DNA of 13,427 bases from HyVt-337 sp964428895 (GTDB lineage: Bacteria; Planctomycetota; Phycisphaerae; SM23-33): the NCBI GenBank assembly GCA_964428895.1, contig CAYRZU010000082.1:1-13427 (forward strand), read 5' to 3'. Below, piece by piece: positions 6,147-13,118 of this stretch (the first letter of the stretch is position 1; every line of letters starts with the position of its first letter). Both the position numbers and the translations under genes were made by a program. The notes beneath the pieces were generated by a model. That model saw nothing but the letters and a program-made list of their open reading frames with translations. It did not search any database and had not been told where the DNA came from.

Positions 6147-8192
6147 TTAGCCTTTGGCCCAGAGGGTGAAAGCGTCGGACGTGCCGTTGAGGACATTGTC
6201 GAACCCGCCGGTCAGCCAACCGGCCGAGTCCGTCCACCCAACGATGTGGACGCCGTTGAAGGTGTCGGGCGCTACATCTTGGGGCCAATCCTCCTGGCCG
6301 CCGCCGAAGTGGGAACTCCAGCGAAACGTCCCCATCGCTGTGAAGCGCGCGACGAAGCCGTCGGTATTGCCGTTGTGGCTGGTATCCCACCCGCCGACGG
6401 TCCATCCGGACGAGGTGGTGCTGCCGACGACATAGACGTCGCCATTGGCATCGGTCGTGACGGCCTTTCCCCGCTCGTAGGCGCTACCGCCGAGGTAGGT
6501 GCTCCACAGATGGACCCCGGTGGTCTTCATGGCGTAGACGAAACCATCGCCGCCGGAATTGTAGGACGTGTCGGCGCCGCCGGCGATCCAGCCGGCCGAA
6601 TAGGTGTGGCCGGCGACGTAGATCTTGTTGTATTGGCCGATGGTGACGCCGAAGGCCGAGTCCGAGGTTGTCCCGCCGAGGAAGCGTGACCAGAGGTGTT
6701 TGCCGGTGGTGGCGAACTTGGTCAGGAAGCCGTCTTCATTTCCACCGTAGCTGGTGTCCTGTCCTTTCTTGACCCATCCGGCGGAACTGGTCGTGCCGCA
6801 GATCAGCACGTCGTCGCGCCCGTCGACGGCAATGTCGTCGGCGCTGTCGGATTGACTGCCGCCGAGGTAGCTGCCGCGGAGACTCTTGCCGTTGATCCAC
6901 AGGCGGGCGTAGAAGCCGTCGGTGCCGCCGGCGTAGCTGGTGTCCCATCCCTTGGTGATCCAGCCGGACGATAGGGTCCTCCCGGCGATATGGACGGCCT
7001 CATTGGTGGAGCAGGCGACCGCTCTGGCCTGGTCGCTCTCGGAGCCGCCGAGGTAGCAACTCCAGGCATGCGAACCGGTCCGCCGGAGCTTGGCGACGAA
7101 CCCATCGCCGTTGTCGTTGTAGCTGTGATCGCCCACCCCACCGGAGGTCCAGGCGGTGCTACGCGTGCTGCCGACCACATAGAGGGCCCCGGCCGAGCTG
7201 ACGGTGATGCCGTAGGCGACGTCTTCCTGCGCGCCGCCCAAATAAGTCGACCAAAGCTTCACGCCCTTGCGGCTGTACTTCGCGACGAAGGCATCGGCGT
7301 TGCCGCCGTAGGTGGTGTCGAATCCCCCGGCGATCCAGCCGGTGCTGTAAGTACGACCCGTGGCGTAAACACATCTGAAGGCGTCGATGGCTACGCCGAA
7401 GCCGGTATCCCCGCTGCCGCCGCCGATGTAGGCGCCCCAGCCGACGCTGGGATCGATCACGAGAGCGGCGGACGGGTCGTAGGCGCCGAGGGTGAAGGTC
7501 ACGGCGCCGTCGTCGCCGATCGCAAAGGCGCTGTCGACGGCCGTGCGGACGCCGTTGATGTCTTGATAGCTGATCGGCGCATCATCGATTAGTTCGCCGG
7601 CGCCGAGGGCCACGTGCAGGGCGCCTGATTCATCGATCGTGATATCTTCGGCGCCGTCGTAACGGACGACGATGTCGGCGGGGTCGGCGCCGGCGGCGAG
7701 GTGGTACTCGTACGTGAGGTTGGCGCTGCTGCCGGAGACGAACAGATCAACGCCGTCATAAAGACCTTCGTAGGCGACCGTGGCGAAGGCGTGGGCCCCG
7801 TTGATCCAACGGCTGGCGTCGGCGCCGACGTGGTAGTTGAAGCGGCCGGGCGTCGGGTCGAGGCCGATCGGCGCAACGGCGACGGCGCCCTCGAAGCGCA
7901 TGTTGACGGTCTCGGCCAAGATATCGGCGCCGTCGGCGCCTGGCTGAAAGCCGACGAAGCTCAGGCCTTGATCGGTGAAGGCGACGTTGGCGTTGCCGGT
8001 TCGGTAGAGGTAGTGGATGTCGGCGTCCCACTGGCCGAGGTTCTCGACGAAGTCGGCGGTGGCGGATTGCAGCATCGGAACCGGCGCGGCCGCATCCAGC
8101 ATTCTCCGGGGCTCGAGCGTTTCCAGGCAAGGTCGGCTATCAGCGCAGCCGTTCGGGGCCCGCCCATCGGACATGTGTCGTCTGATAGACAC
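6147..8192 (-). CDS. LEPR-motif protein with N-terminal SBBP-associated domain and seven-bladed propeller (paralogue A)
   Basis: The protein has 681 residues. The start is GTG at 8192, preceded six bases earlier by GCGGGAG; the same element at the same distance precedes the ATG of paralogue B. The internal ATG at 8174 has no such site. Residues 23-34 (LETLEPRRMLDA) are the LEPR-xLL-type motif found at the N-terminus of large exported planctomycete proteins. Residues ~46-245 are the domain usually found before SBBP repeats (FVENLGQWDADIHYLYR, FNYHVGADASRWI, YEGLYDGVDLFV, DPADIVVRYDGAEDI, VIDPSVGWGAYIGG). Residues ~249-681 are seven repeats of 57-64 residues, each of the form W-[ST]-x-[YF]-[LI]-GG ... 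G-[ST]-x-[ST]-GW-x-x-GG-x-DT-[ST]-Y ... DGF-x-x-K, as expected for a closed seven-bladed beta-propeller. There is no transmembrane tail, no sorting signal at the C-terminus and no catalytic motif. It is probably a surface or periplasmic binding or structural protein. It is the last of three tandem paralogues. Confidence 0.85.
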   Translation of the reverse strand: MSIRRHMSDGRAPNGCADSRPCLETLEPRRMLDAAAPVPMLQSATADFVENLGQWDADIHYLYRTGNANVAFTDQGLSFVGFQPGADGADILAETVNMRFEGAVAVAPIGLDPTPGRFNYHVGADASRWINGAHAFATVAYEGLYDGVDLFVSGSSANLTYEYHLAAGADPADIVVRYDGAEDITIDESGALHVALGAGELIDDAPISYQDINGVRTAVDSAFAIGDDGAVTFTLGAYDPSAALVIDPSVGWGAYIGGGSGDTGFGVAIDAFRCVYATGRTYSTGWIAGGFDTTYGGNADAFVAKYSRKGVKLWSTYLGGAQEDVAYGITVSSAGALYVVGSTRSTAWTSGGVGDHSYNDNGDGFVAKLRRTGSHAWSCYLGGSESDQARAVACSTNEAVHIAGRTLSSGWITKGWDTSYAGGTDGFYARLWINGKSLRGSYLGGSQSDSADDIAVDGRDDVLICGTTSSAGWVKKGQDTSYGGNEDGFLTKFATTGKHLWSRFLGGTTSDSAFGVTIGQYNKIYVAGHTYSAGWIAGGADTSYNSGGDGFVYAMKTTGVHLWSTYLGGSAYERGKAVTTDANGDVYVVGSTTSSGWTVGGWDTSHNGNTDGFVARFTAMGTFRWSSHFGGGQEDWPQDVAPDTFNGVHIVGWTDSAGWLTGGFDNVLNGTSDAFTLWAKG

Positions 8193-8250
8193 ACTCGTCT
8201 CCCGCGAGGGGACTCAAAGAATTGTTGTCCTGGCTGAAGGGGTCCCTCCC
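8193..8250 (-). promoter_or_regulatory. Conserved leader of paralogue A with GGGAGGGACCCCTTCA motif
   Basis: On the minus strand the 16-nt motif GGGAGGGACCCCTTCA occupies 8250 to 8235 and ends 42 bases before the GTG start; its first base is 58 bases from the start. The identical 16 bases occupy the same distance upstream of paralogue B (9877 to 9862). A CCGCCGC block sits exactly 20 bases further upstream in both. The motif core AGGGACCCCT is nearly palindromic. The Shine-Dalgarno sequence GCGGGAG ends six bases before GTG. Whether the motif acts as promoter, operator or RNA element is not clear. Confidence 0.55.
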
Positions 8251-8373
8251 TTAGCGGACGTCCTTAATTGGCGGCGGACACGAAATACCCCATTTCCGCC
8301 ATCAAGTATTCTACGCGTGGACGCCCCGCGCTGCAAGGCCGGTCGGGCCGAGGCCGGTGGCGAATCGTCGCGC

Positions 8374-9819
8374 TTAGCGTTTGGCCCAGAAGGTGAAGGC
8401 GTCGGTGCCGTTTCGGATGTCGTCGAATCCGCCGGTCAGCCAGCCGGCCGACGCGGCGTTGCCGACGATATGGACGCCGTTGAAGGTGTCGGGCGTGACG
8501 GCCTTGGCGGTATCCGCGTGGCCGCCGCCGATGTACGAACTCCAGTAGAGGCCGCCTCCGGCCGTGAACCGAACGACAAAGCCGTCCGTGCCTCCGTTAT
8601 GCGTGGTATCCCACCCGCCGACGACCCAGCCGGCGGTATAGGAGTGGCCAACGACATAGACGTCTCCGGTGGAATCGGCCGTGATGCCGAAAGCGAAGTC
8701 CGCGTTGTCCCCGCCGAGATAGCTGCTCCAGATGTGCTGGCCCGTGGTCTTCATGGCGAAGATGAAGCCGTCCCAGTCAGCCCCGTAGGTCGTGTCCCAG
8801 CCGTTGGCGGTCAGCCCCGTAGACTTGGTCCAGCCGCACACGTAGATCTTGTTGTAGGCGCCGATGGTGACCCCGTAGGCGGCGTCGTCAGAACTGGCGC
8901 CGAGATAGCGCGACCAGATGTGCTTTCCACCGGCGGCGAACTTGGTCAAGAAGCCATCCTGAGCGCCGCCCAGGGTGGTGTCCTTCCCTTTCTTGGCCCA
9001 GCCGGATGAATAGGTCTCGCCGGCGACCAGCACGTCGGACCGCCCGTCGACGGCGATGGCTCTGGCGTGGTCACTGTTGCTGCCGCCGATGTAGCTGCCG
9101 CGGAGCATCAGGCCATTGACCCACACGCGGGCGTAGAAGCCGTCGCTGTTGCCGCCATACGTGGTGTCGGGGCCCTTGGTGATCCAACCGGCCGAGTTGG
9201 TCATGCCGGAAATGTGGACGGCTTCATTGGCCGAGCAGGCCACTCCGGTTGCCTCCTCGTATGCGCCGCCGCCCAGATAGCGGCTCCAATGGTGGCCGCC
9301 GGAGCGTCGCAGCTTGGCCACGAAGGCGTCCCCGCCGCTGTTGTAGCTGTGATCGCCCACGCCGCCGGAGGTCCACCCGGCCGAATCGGTTCGTCCGACG
9401 ACGTAGACCCGTCCGGCGTTGCTGACGGTGATGCCGTAGGCGACGTCGTAATTGCTGCCGCCGAGATAGGTGCTCCACAGGCGCGTGCCCTTACGGGTGT
9501 ACTTGATGACGTAGGCGTCGAAGTTCCCGCCGTAGGTGGTATCGAATCCTCCGGCGATCCAACCGGCGCCGTCGGTGTAGCCGGCTGCGTAGACGCACTT
9601 GTAGGCGTCCATGGCAACGGCGTTGCCGTTTTCGCTGTCGTCGCCGCCGATGTAGGCGCCCCAGGCGATGCTGGGATCGATGACGAGGTCGGCGGCGGAC
9701 AGAGGCGTCGGAACGGGCGTGGCCGCATCCAGCATCTTCCGGGGCTCGAGCGTTTCCAGGCAAGGTCGGTAGCCGGCGGCGCTGGGTGTGTTTCCGGTCG
9801 TGAGTCGTCTCGCGAACAT
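8374..9819 (-). CDS. LEPR-motif seven-bladed SBBP propeller protein lacking the N-terminal domain (paralogue B)
   Basis: The protein has 481 residues. The ATG at 9819 follows GCGGGAGG by about five or six bases. Residues 21-32 carry LETLEPRKMLDA. After a short TPVPTPLSA linker the chain goes directly into LVIDPSIAWGAYIGG (45-59), where A and C have ~200 residues in between. The rest (about 48-481) is seven propeller repeats that match those of A and C blade by blade: GGVGDHSYN marks blade 2, ACSANEAVHI and GWITKG blade 3, LRGSYIGG and AVDGR blade 4, YNKIYV blade 5, FNGVHIVG and GWLTGGFD blade 7. It is in frame and full length apart from the missing domain. The intact frame, Shine-Dalgarno site and leader suggest a functional gene and not a pseudogene. 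The predicted location is exported or cell surface. No enzyme motif is visible. Confidence 0.85.
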   Translation of the reverse strand: MFARRLTTGNTPSAAGYRPCLETLEPRKMLDAATPVPTPLSAADLVIDPSIAWGAYIGGDDSENGNAVAMDAYKCVYAAGYTDGAGWIAGGFDTTYGGNFDAYVIKYTRKGTRLWSTYLGGSNYDVAYGITVSNAGRVYVVGRTDSAGWTSGGVGDHSYNSGGDAFVAKLRRSGGHHWSRYLGGGAYEEATGVACSANEAVHISGMTNSAGWITKGPDTTYGGNSDGFYARVWVNGLMLRGSYIGGSNSDHARAIAVDGRSDVLVAGETYSSGWAKKGKDTTLGGAQDGFLTKFAAGGKHIWSRYLGASSDDAAYGVTIGAYNKIYVCGWTKSTGLTANGWDTTYGADWDGFIFAMKTTGQHIWSSYLGGDNADFAFGITADSTGDVYVVGHSYTAGWVVGGWDTTHNGGTDGFVVRFTAGGGLYWSSYIGGGHADTAKAVTPDTFNGVHIVGNAASAGWLTGGFDDIRNGTDAFTFWAKR

Positions 9820-9877
9820 AATTGCCTCCCGCAGGACGTTTCAGACGTCCCCGGCCCGGGTTGAAGGGGTCCCTCCC
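9820..9877 (-). promoter_or_regulatory. Conserved leader of paralogue B with motif and hairpin
   Basis: GGGAGGGACCCCTTCA lies at 9877 to 9862 on the minus strand, identical in sequence and position to the copy in front of paralogue A. Between motif and Shine-Dalgarno sequence a perfect 6-bp stem (GGACGT / ACGTCC at 9850-9845 and 9839-9834) with a five-base loop precedes GCGGGAGG. The hairpin is not conserved in A, whose leader can form only a 4-bp stem over its Shine-Dalgarno site. Confidence 0.55.
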
Positions 9878-9974
9878 ATTCCAGACATCGCTGATCTGCG
9901 GCGGCCAGGATGCGCTCCATTGCCGCCATGAACAATGCTATGAGGCGCCCCCTTAGTTGGCAAGACGACCTAGT

Positions 9975-9991
9975 GCCGGCGGAGCGCCGGC
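9975..9991 (-). terminator. GC-rich hairpin downstream of paralogue C
   Basis: GCCGGCG (9975-9981), loop GAG, CGCCGGC (9985-9991) form a perfect 7-bp stem about 53 bases after the stop codon of paralogue C and about 98 bases before the conserved leader motif of paralogue B. Its position suits transcription termination between the paralogues, but no T-run follows. A 10-bp palindrome CTCAATTGAG (10002-10011) lies next to it. Confidence 0.4.
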
Positions 9992-10043
9992 GTGATGTGA
10001 TCTCAATTGAGGAAGTGTAGTTTTCGCCCGATGGCCGTGGCGC

Positions 10044-12047
10044 TTAGCGCTTGGTCCAGATGGTGAAGCCGTCGTTGAAGCCGGACTGGGTACTGTCGAA
10101 GCCGCCGGTCAGCCAGCCGGACGAGCCGGTCTGGCCGACGATGTGGACGCCGTTGTAGCTGTCGGGCGTGACGGCCTGGGCGTAATCGTTACTTGTGCCG
10201 CCCAGGAACGAACTCCACACGTGCGTGCCCGCCGCGGTGAAGCGGACGACGAAGCCGTCGTTGCTGCCGTTGTGGGTGGTGTCGGCCCCGCCGAGGACCC
10301 AGCCGGTGGCGCCCGTCCAGCCGACGACGTAGATGTCGTTGAGCGAATCGACGGTGACGCCCAATCCGGTGTCGTGGCCGTTGGCGCCGCCGATGGCGGT
10401 GCTCCAGAGGTCGTGGCTGGTGGTCTTCAGGCAGTAGATCACGGCGTCGCTGGCGACGGTGTTTATGTTGTAGTTGCGCCCGGTGACGAGAATGCGATTG
10501 TTCTTGCCGATGGCGACGTCCAGAGCCTGGTCCCACAGGCCCGCGCCCAGGTAGCGGCTCCAGAGGCGCTTGCCGCCAGTGGCGAACTTGGTCAGGAAGC
10601 CGTCGCCGTCGCCGCCGCCGTAGCTGGTGTCGGCGCCGTTGACGACCCAACCGGTGGAGGAGGTGTTGCCGCAGACCAGCACGTCGCCGCGGCCGTCCAC
10701 GGCCACGCCCTCGCCGACGTCGCTGGCGGCGCCGCCGATGTAACTGCCGCGGAGGGTCCTGCCGTTGAACCACATCCGCGTGTAGAAACCGTCGCCGCCG
10801 CCGGCGTAGGTGGTGTCCGGCCCTTTGGTGATCCAGCCGGCGGAGAAGGTCTCGCCAGCGATGTGGATGGCCTCATTGGCTGAACAGGCGACGGCGTCGG
10901 CGCGGTCGCGGCCCGAACCGCCCAGGTAGGCGCTCCAGGCGAGCGCGCCGGTGCGTCGGAGCCGGGCGACGAACGCGTCGGAGCCGTTGTTATAGGTGTG
11001 GTCGCCGACGCCGCCGGAGGTCCAACCGCTGCTTGCGGTCTCGCCGACCACGTAGACCCGGCCGGCGTTGCTGACGGTAATGCCGTAGGCGATGTCATGT
11101 TCCGTGCCGCCCAGATAGGTCGTCCAAATGTGCGTGCCCTTGCGGGAATACTTCCTGACGAAGGCGTCGCCGTTCCCGCCGTAGGTGGTGTCGAATCCGC
11201 CGGCGACCCAACCGGCGCTGTAAGTCCAGCCGGCGGCGTAGACGCAGTTGTAGGCGTCCATGGCGACAGCGTAGCCGTCGTCCTGATCGTTGCCGCCGAG
11301 GTAGGCGCCCCAGCCGACGCTGGGGTCGATCACGAGTGTCACGGAGGGGTCGTAGTCTCCGAGGGCGAAGCTGACCGATCCGTCGTCGCCGATGGCGAAG
11401 GCGCTGTCGACGGCCACGCGGACGCCGTTGACGTCTTGATAGGTAAAGGGCGCATCGTCGATCAATTCGCCGTCGCCGAGGTCGACGTGCAGCGCCCCGG
11501 CTGAATCAACGAAGACATTCTCGGCCCCGTCATACCGGGCCAGGATGTCGCTCGGGTCGCTCCCGGGGGCGAGGTGGTACTCGTACTTGAGATTGGCGGC
11601 CCCGCCGGTGACGAACAGATCGATGCCGTCGTAGAGGCCATAGTAGGCGACCGTGGCGAAGGCCTGGGCGCCGCTGACCCAGGCCGCGGCGTCGGCATCG
11701 ACCTGGTAGTTGAACCGCCCGCCGGTTTGGTCCAGCCCGACCGGGACAACGGTCCGGGCGCCGTCGAAACGAACGTTGACGACCTCGGCCAATACGTTGG
11801 CGCCGGTCTGCTGGAGACCGGCGAAGCTGAGGCCCTGATCGGTGAAGGCGACATTGGCGCTGCGGCCGCGATAGAGGTAATGAATGTCGGAATCCCATTG
11901 GCCGAGGTTCTCGATGAACTCGGCGGGGGCGGGGGCATCCAGACCGGCCGCGTCCAACATCCGACGCGGTTCGAGCGTTTCCAGGTGAGGCTGTCGGGCA
12001 AGGCCGCTCGGTTCGGCCGCGTTGGAGGTCGGTTGGTTCGATCGCAT
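10044..12047 (-). CDS. LEPR-motif protein with N-terminal SBBP-associated domain and seven-bladed propeller (paralogue C)
   Basis: The protein has 667 residues from the ATG at 12047, which follows AGGAGGT by five or six bases. This start places LETLEPRRMLDA at residue 22, matching A (23) and B (21). An in-frame ATG at 12125 would add 26 residues and also has GGAGG five bases upstream, so it cannot be excluded. Domain order is LEPR motif, N-terminal SBBP-associated domain (~43-238; FIENLGQWDSDIHYLYR ... VIDPSVGWGAYLGG), and a seven-bladed propeller (~240-667). Blade 5 is ~10 residues short: the usual GW-x-x-GG-x-DT-x-Y loop is replaced by NYNINTVASDAVIY. The last blade ends at the C-terminus (FTIWTKR). 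It is the first of the three paralogues after the IdeS-like gene, 142 bp downstream of it on the same strand, and its leader differs from the one shared by A and B. A secreted or surface binding role is inferred. Confidence 0.85.
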   Translation of the reverse strand: MRSNQPTSNAAEPSGLARQPHLETLEPRRMLDAAGLDAPAPAEFIENLGQWDSDIHYLYRGRSANVAFTDQGLSFAGLQQTGANVLAEVVNVRFDGARTVVPVGLDQTGGRFNYQVDADAAAWVSGAQAFATVAYYGLYDGIDLFVTGGAANLKYEYHLAPGSDPSDILARYDGAENVFVDSAGALHVDLGDGELIDDAPFTYQDVNGVRVAVDSAFAIGDDGSVSFALGDYDPSVTLVIDPSVGWGAYLGGNDQDDGYAVAMDAYNCVYAAGWTYSAGWVAGGFDTTYGGNGDAFVRKYSRKGTHIWTTYLGGTEHDIAYGITVSNAGRVYVVGETASSGWTSGGVGDHTYNNGSDAFVARLRRTGALAWSAYLGGSGRDRADAVACSANEAIHIAGETFSAGWITKGPDTTYAGGGDGFYTRMWFNGRTLRGSYIGGAASDVGEGVAVDGRGDVLVCGNTSSTGWVVNGADTSYGGGDGDGFLTKFATGGKRLWSRYLGAGLWDQALDVAIGKNNRILVTGRNYNINTVASDAVIYCLKTTSHDLWSTAIGGANGHDTGLGVTVDSLNDIYVVGWTGATGWVLGGADTTHNGSNDGFVVRFTAAGTHVWSSFLGGTSNDYAQAVTPDSYNGVHIVGQTGSSGWLTGGFDSTQSGFNDGFTIWTKR

Positions 12048-12052
12048 GAGAC

Positions 12053-12135
12053 ACCTCCTAAAATCATTCTTCTCCTTTGAATTCAGTTGAAGTTCGTTTG
12101 CCTCTTCTGGGCGGCAACAATTCATGCTTTCCTCC
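12053..12135 (-). promoter_or_regulatory. Leader of paralogue C with three Shine-Dalgarno/ATG pairs
   Basis: On the minus strand three good ribosome-binding sites follow one another: GGAGG (12135-12131) before ATG 12125, AAAGGAG before ATG 12067 (a different frame), and AGGAGGT (12059-12053) before ATG 12047. The first and third are in frame with the protein. Paralogue alignment favours the third as the main start. The upstream in-frame stretch starts MNCCRPEEANELQ and has no counterpart in A or B. Confidence 0.45.
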
Positions 12136-12152
12136 GCTTCAGCAGCGTCTTC

Positions 12153-12170
12153 GTCCCGGCGCGCCGGGAC
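12153..12170 (-). terminator. Perfect 18-bp palindrome after the IdeS-like gene
   Basis: GTCCCGGCGCGCCGGGAC is a perfect palindrome that folds to a 7-bp GC stem with a CGCG loop. It starts 19 bases after the stop codon of the IdeS-like gene. No T-run follows. It may terminate or attenuate transcription before paralogue C, or be a binding site for a dimeric protein. Confidence 0.5.
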
Positions 12171-12189
12171 TTCGCCGTCTCAAGAGCGT

Positions 12190-13050
12190 TTAGGCTGCGC
12201 AGCCGCGTCTGCGGCGGAGCAGGGCCAAGGCGCCCAGGACGAGCAGGCCCATCGTGGCCGGCTCGGGGAGGGCCTCCATGCCGATGACCTCGGCAATGTA
12301 CCAGTCATCGGTACCGTAGTAGTCCTGGAGGTACCAGGCGCCGCCGACGAGGCTGACATCATAGTAGTGCAGCGCGTCGGGGCGCGGCGCGGGGCCGCCC
12401 TTGTCGTCGTCCGAGTCGGTGATCCACACGCCGTAGTAGTTGTCGGCGTCGGTGGGGTCGACGTTGAAACCCCAGCACGTGATGGCGTGCCCGCCGGGGC
12501 CGGCGATGCTCAGGCCGGTCGCCCAGCCGTTACGGATGTAGGTGTCCACCGTGGCCAGGGCGCCCGCGTCGTCCGACGACCAGTGTCGATACTCCGAGAT
12601 GTCCTGGCTGGGGTAGAACCCCCCGCCGGGGACGTCCACCTGCGACCAGCCGGGTTGGCCCTGACTGTCGTTGGTCCCGTCGAACCACCAGTCCAGGCCG
12701 TAGTAGGCGTTGCCGCCCTCATCCGTCCAATGGTCCTGGAAATACTGGAACATGTCGTCCGTGGTGGTCATGCCGCCGACGGTGCCCCAGCCGGTCCACG
12801 CCAGCATGTTGGTCGTCTGGGCCGCCCAGCACATCAGGTCGTCCTCGCTGTTGTCGGAGGCCTTCTCCGCATCGTGCCACGTGCCACCGAACAACTCGAA
12901 CAGCCGGTACTGCGTCCCCTGCGGCGTGCCGTCGCCGAACGTTCCGGGCTGGTCGTCATAGCCGATGATGAGGGGGTCGGCAGCCAACGCCGGGGCGACG
13001 ATCAGCAGGCACACGCACAGCGCAATCGTCCCTACAGTTTTCTTGCCCAT
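12190..13050 (-). CDS. Secreted IdeS-like (family C66) cysteine protease with PEP-CTERM tail
   Basis: The protein has 286 residues. The ATG at 13050 follows AAGGAGA by about six bases. Residues 1-23 are a signal peptide (basic KK, LCVCLLIVAPALA, then ADP). The core matches the streptococcal IgG-cleaving protease IdeS: WHDAEK then EDDLMCWAAQTTNML (58-83) parallels IdeS WYDITK ... KDDLLCGAATAGNML; GLSIAGPGGHAITCWGFNVD (179-198) parallels the GLS and NHVINLWGADFD region; VWITDSDDD (208-216) parallels YVTDSDSN. Thus K63, C74, H188, D212 and D214 line up with IdeS K84, C94, H262, D284 and D286. The Cys-to-His interval is ~54 residues shorter than in IdeS. The C-terminus LPEPATMG (261-268), a short hydrophobic helix and RRRR (279-282) form a PEP-CTERM sorting signal, handled by an exosortase encoded elsewhere, so the enzyme is probably exported and surface-sorted. 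Immunoglobulin is an unlikely substrate here; the true one is unknown. The propeller proteins encoded downstream are candidates as partners. Confidence 0.85.
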   Translation of the reverse strand: MGKKTVGTIALCVCLLIVAPALAADPLIIGYDDQPGTFGDGTPQGTQYRLFELFGGTWHDAEKASDNSEDDLMCWAAQTTNMLAWTGWGTVGGMTTTDDMFQYFQDHWTDEGGNAYYGLDWWFDGTNDSQGQPGWSQVDVPGGGFYPSQDISEYRHWSSDDAGALATVDTYIRNGWATGLSIAGPGGHAITCWGFNVDPTDADNYYGVWITDSDDDKGGPAPRPDALHYYDVSLVGGAWYLQDYYGTDDWYIAEVIGMEALPEPATMGLLVLGALALLRRRRGCAA

Positions 13051-13062
13051 CCCAGTCTCCTT

Positions 13063-13118
13063 GCTTCCAATTGGGAAGCTAGTACTTGCGCAGGGGCGTC
13101 CGACACACCTGCCCCTGC
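13063..13118 (-). promoter_or_regulatory. Two inverted repeats in the leader of the IdeS-like gene
   Basis: GCTTCC (13063-13068) and GGAAGC (13074-13079) flank AATTG immediately upstream of the Shine-Dalgarno site (13056-13062). Further upstream GCAGGGGC (13090-13097) and GCCCCTGC (13111-13118) form a perfect 8-bp stem around 13 bases. They could be an operator and a leader or upstream terminator hairpin. No convincing -10/-35 pair was found. Confidence 0.35.

Noticed and set aside
8017..9864. Long plus-strand open frames (8017-9009 and 9067-9864) opposite the propeller genes
   Set aside because: They lie antisense to repeat-rich propeller genes. Their translations are periodic, low-complexity Ala/Gly/Val/Asp sequences mirroring the SBBP repeats, with no ribosome-binding sites. 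GC-rich periodic coding DNA leaves such antisense frames open.
6147..12047. Possibility that paralogue B is a pseudogene or assembly duplicate of A
   Set aside because: The frame is intact over 481 codons, all seven blades are complete, protein divergence from A and C is substantial, and a good ribosome-binding site is present. These argue for a functional, independent gene.
10143..12080. Plus-strand open frames opposite paralogue C (10143-10883, 10998-11504, 11574-12080)
   Set aside because: They have the same antisense periodic composition as those opposite A and B. The minus-strand frame has clear domains.
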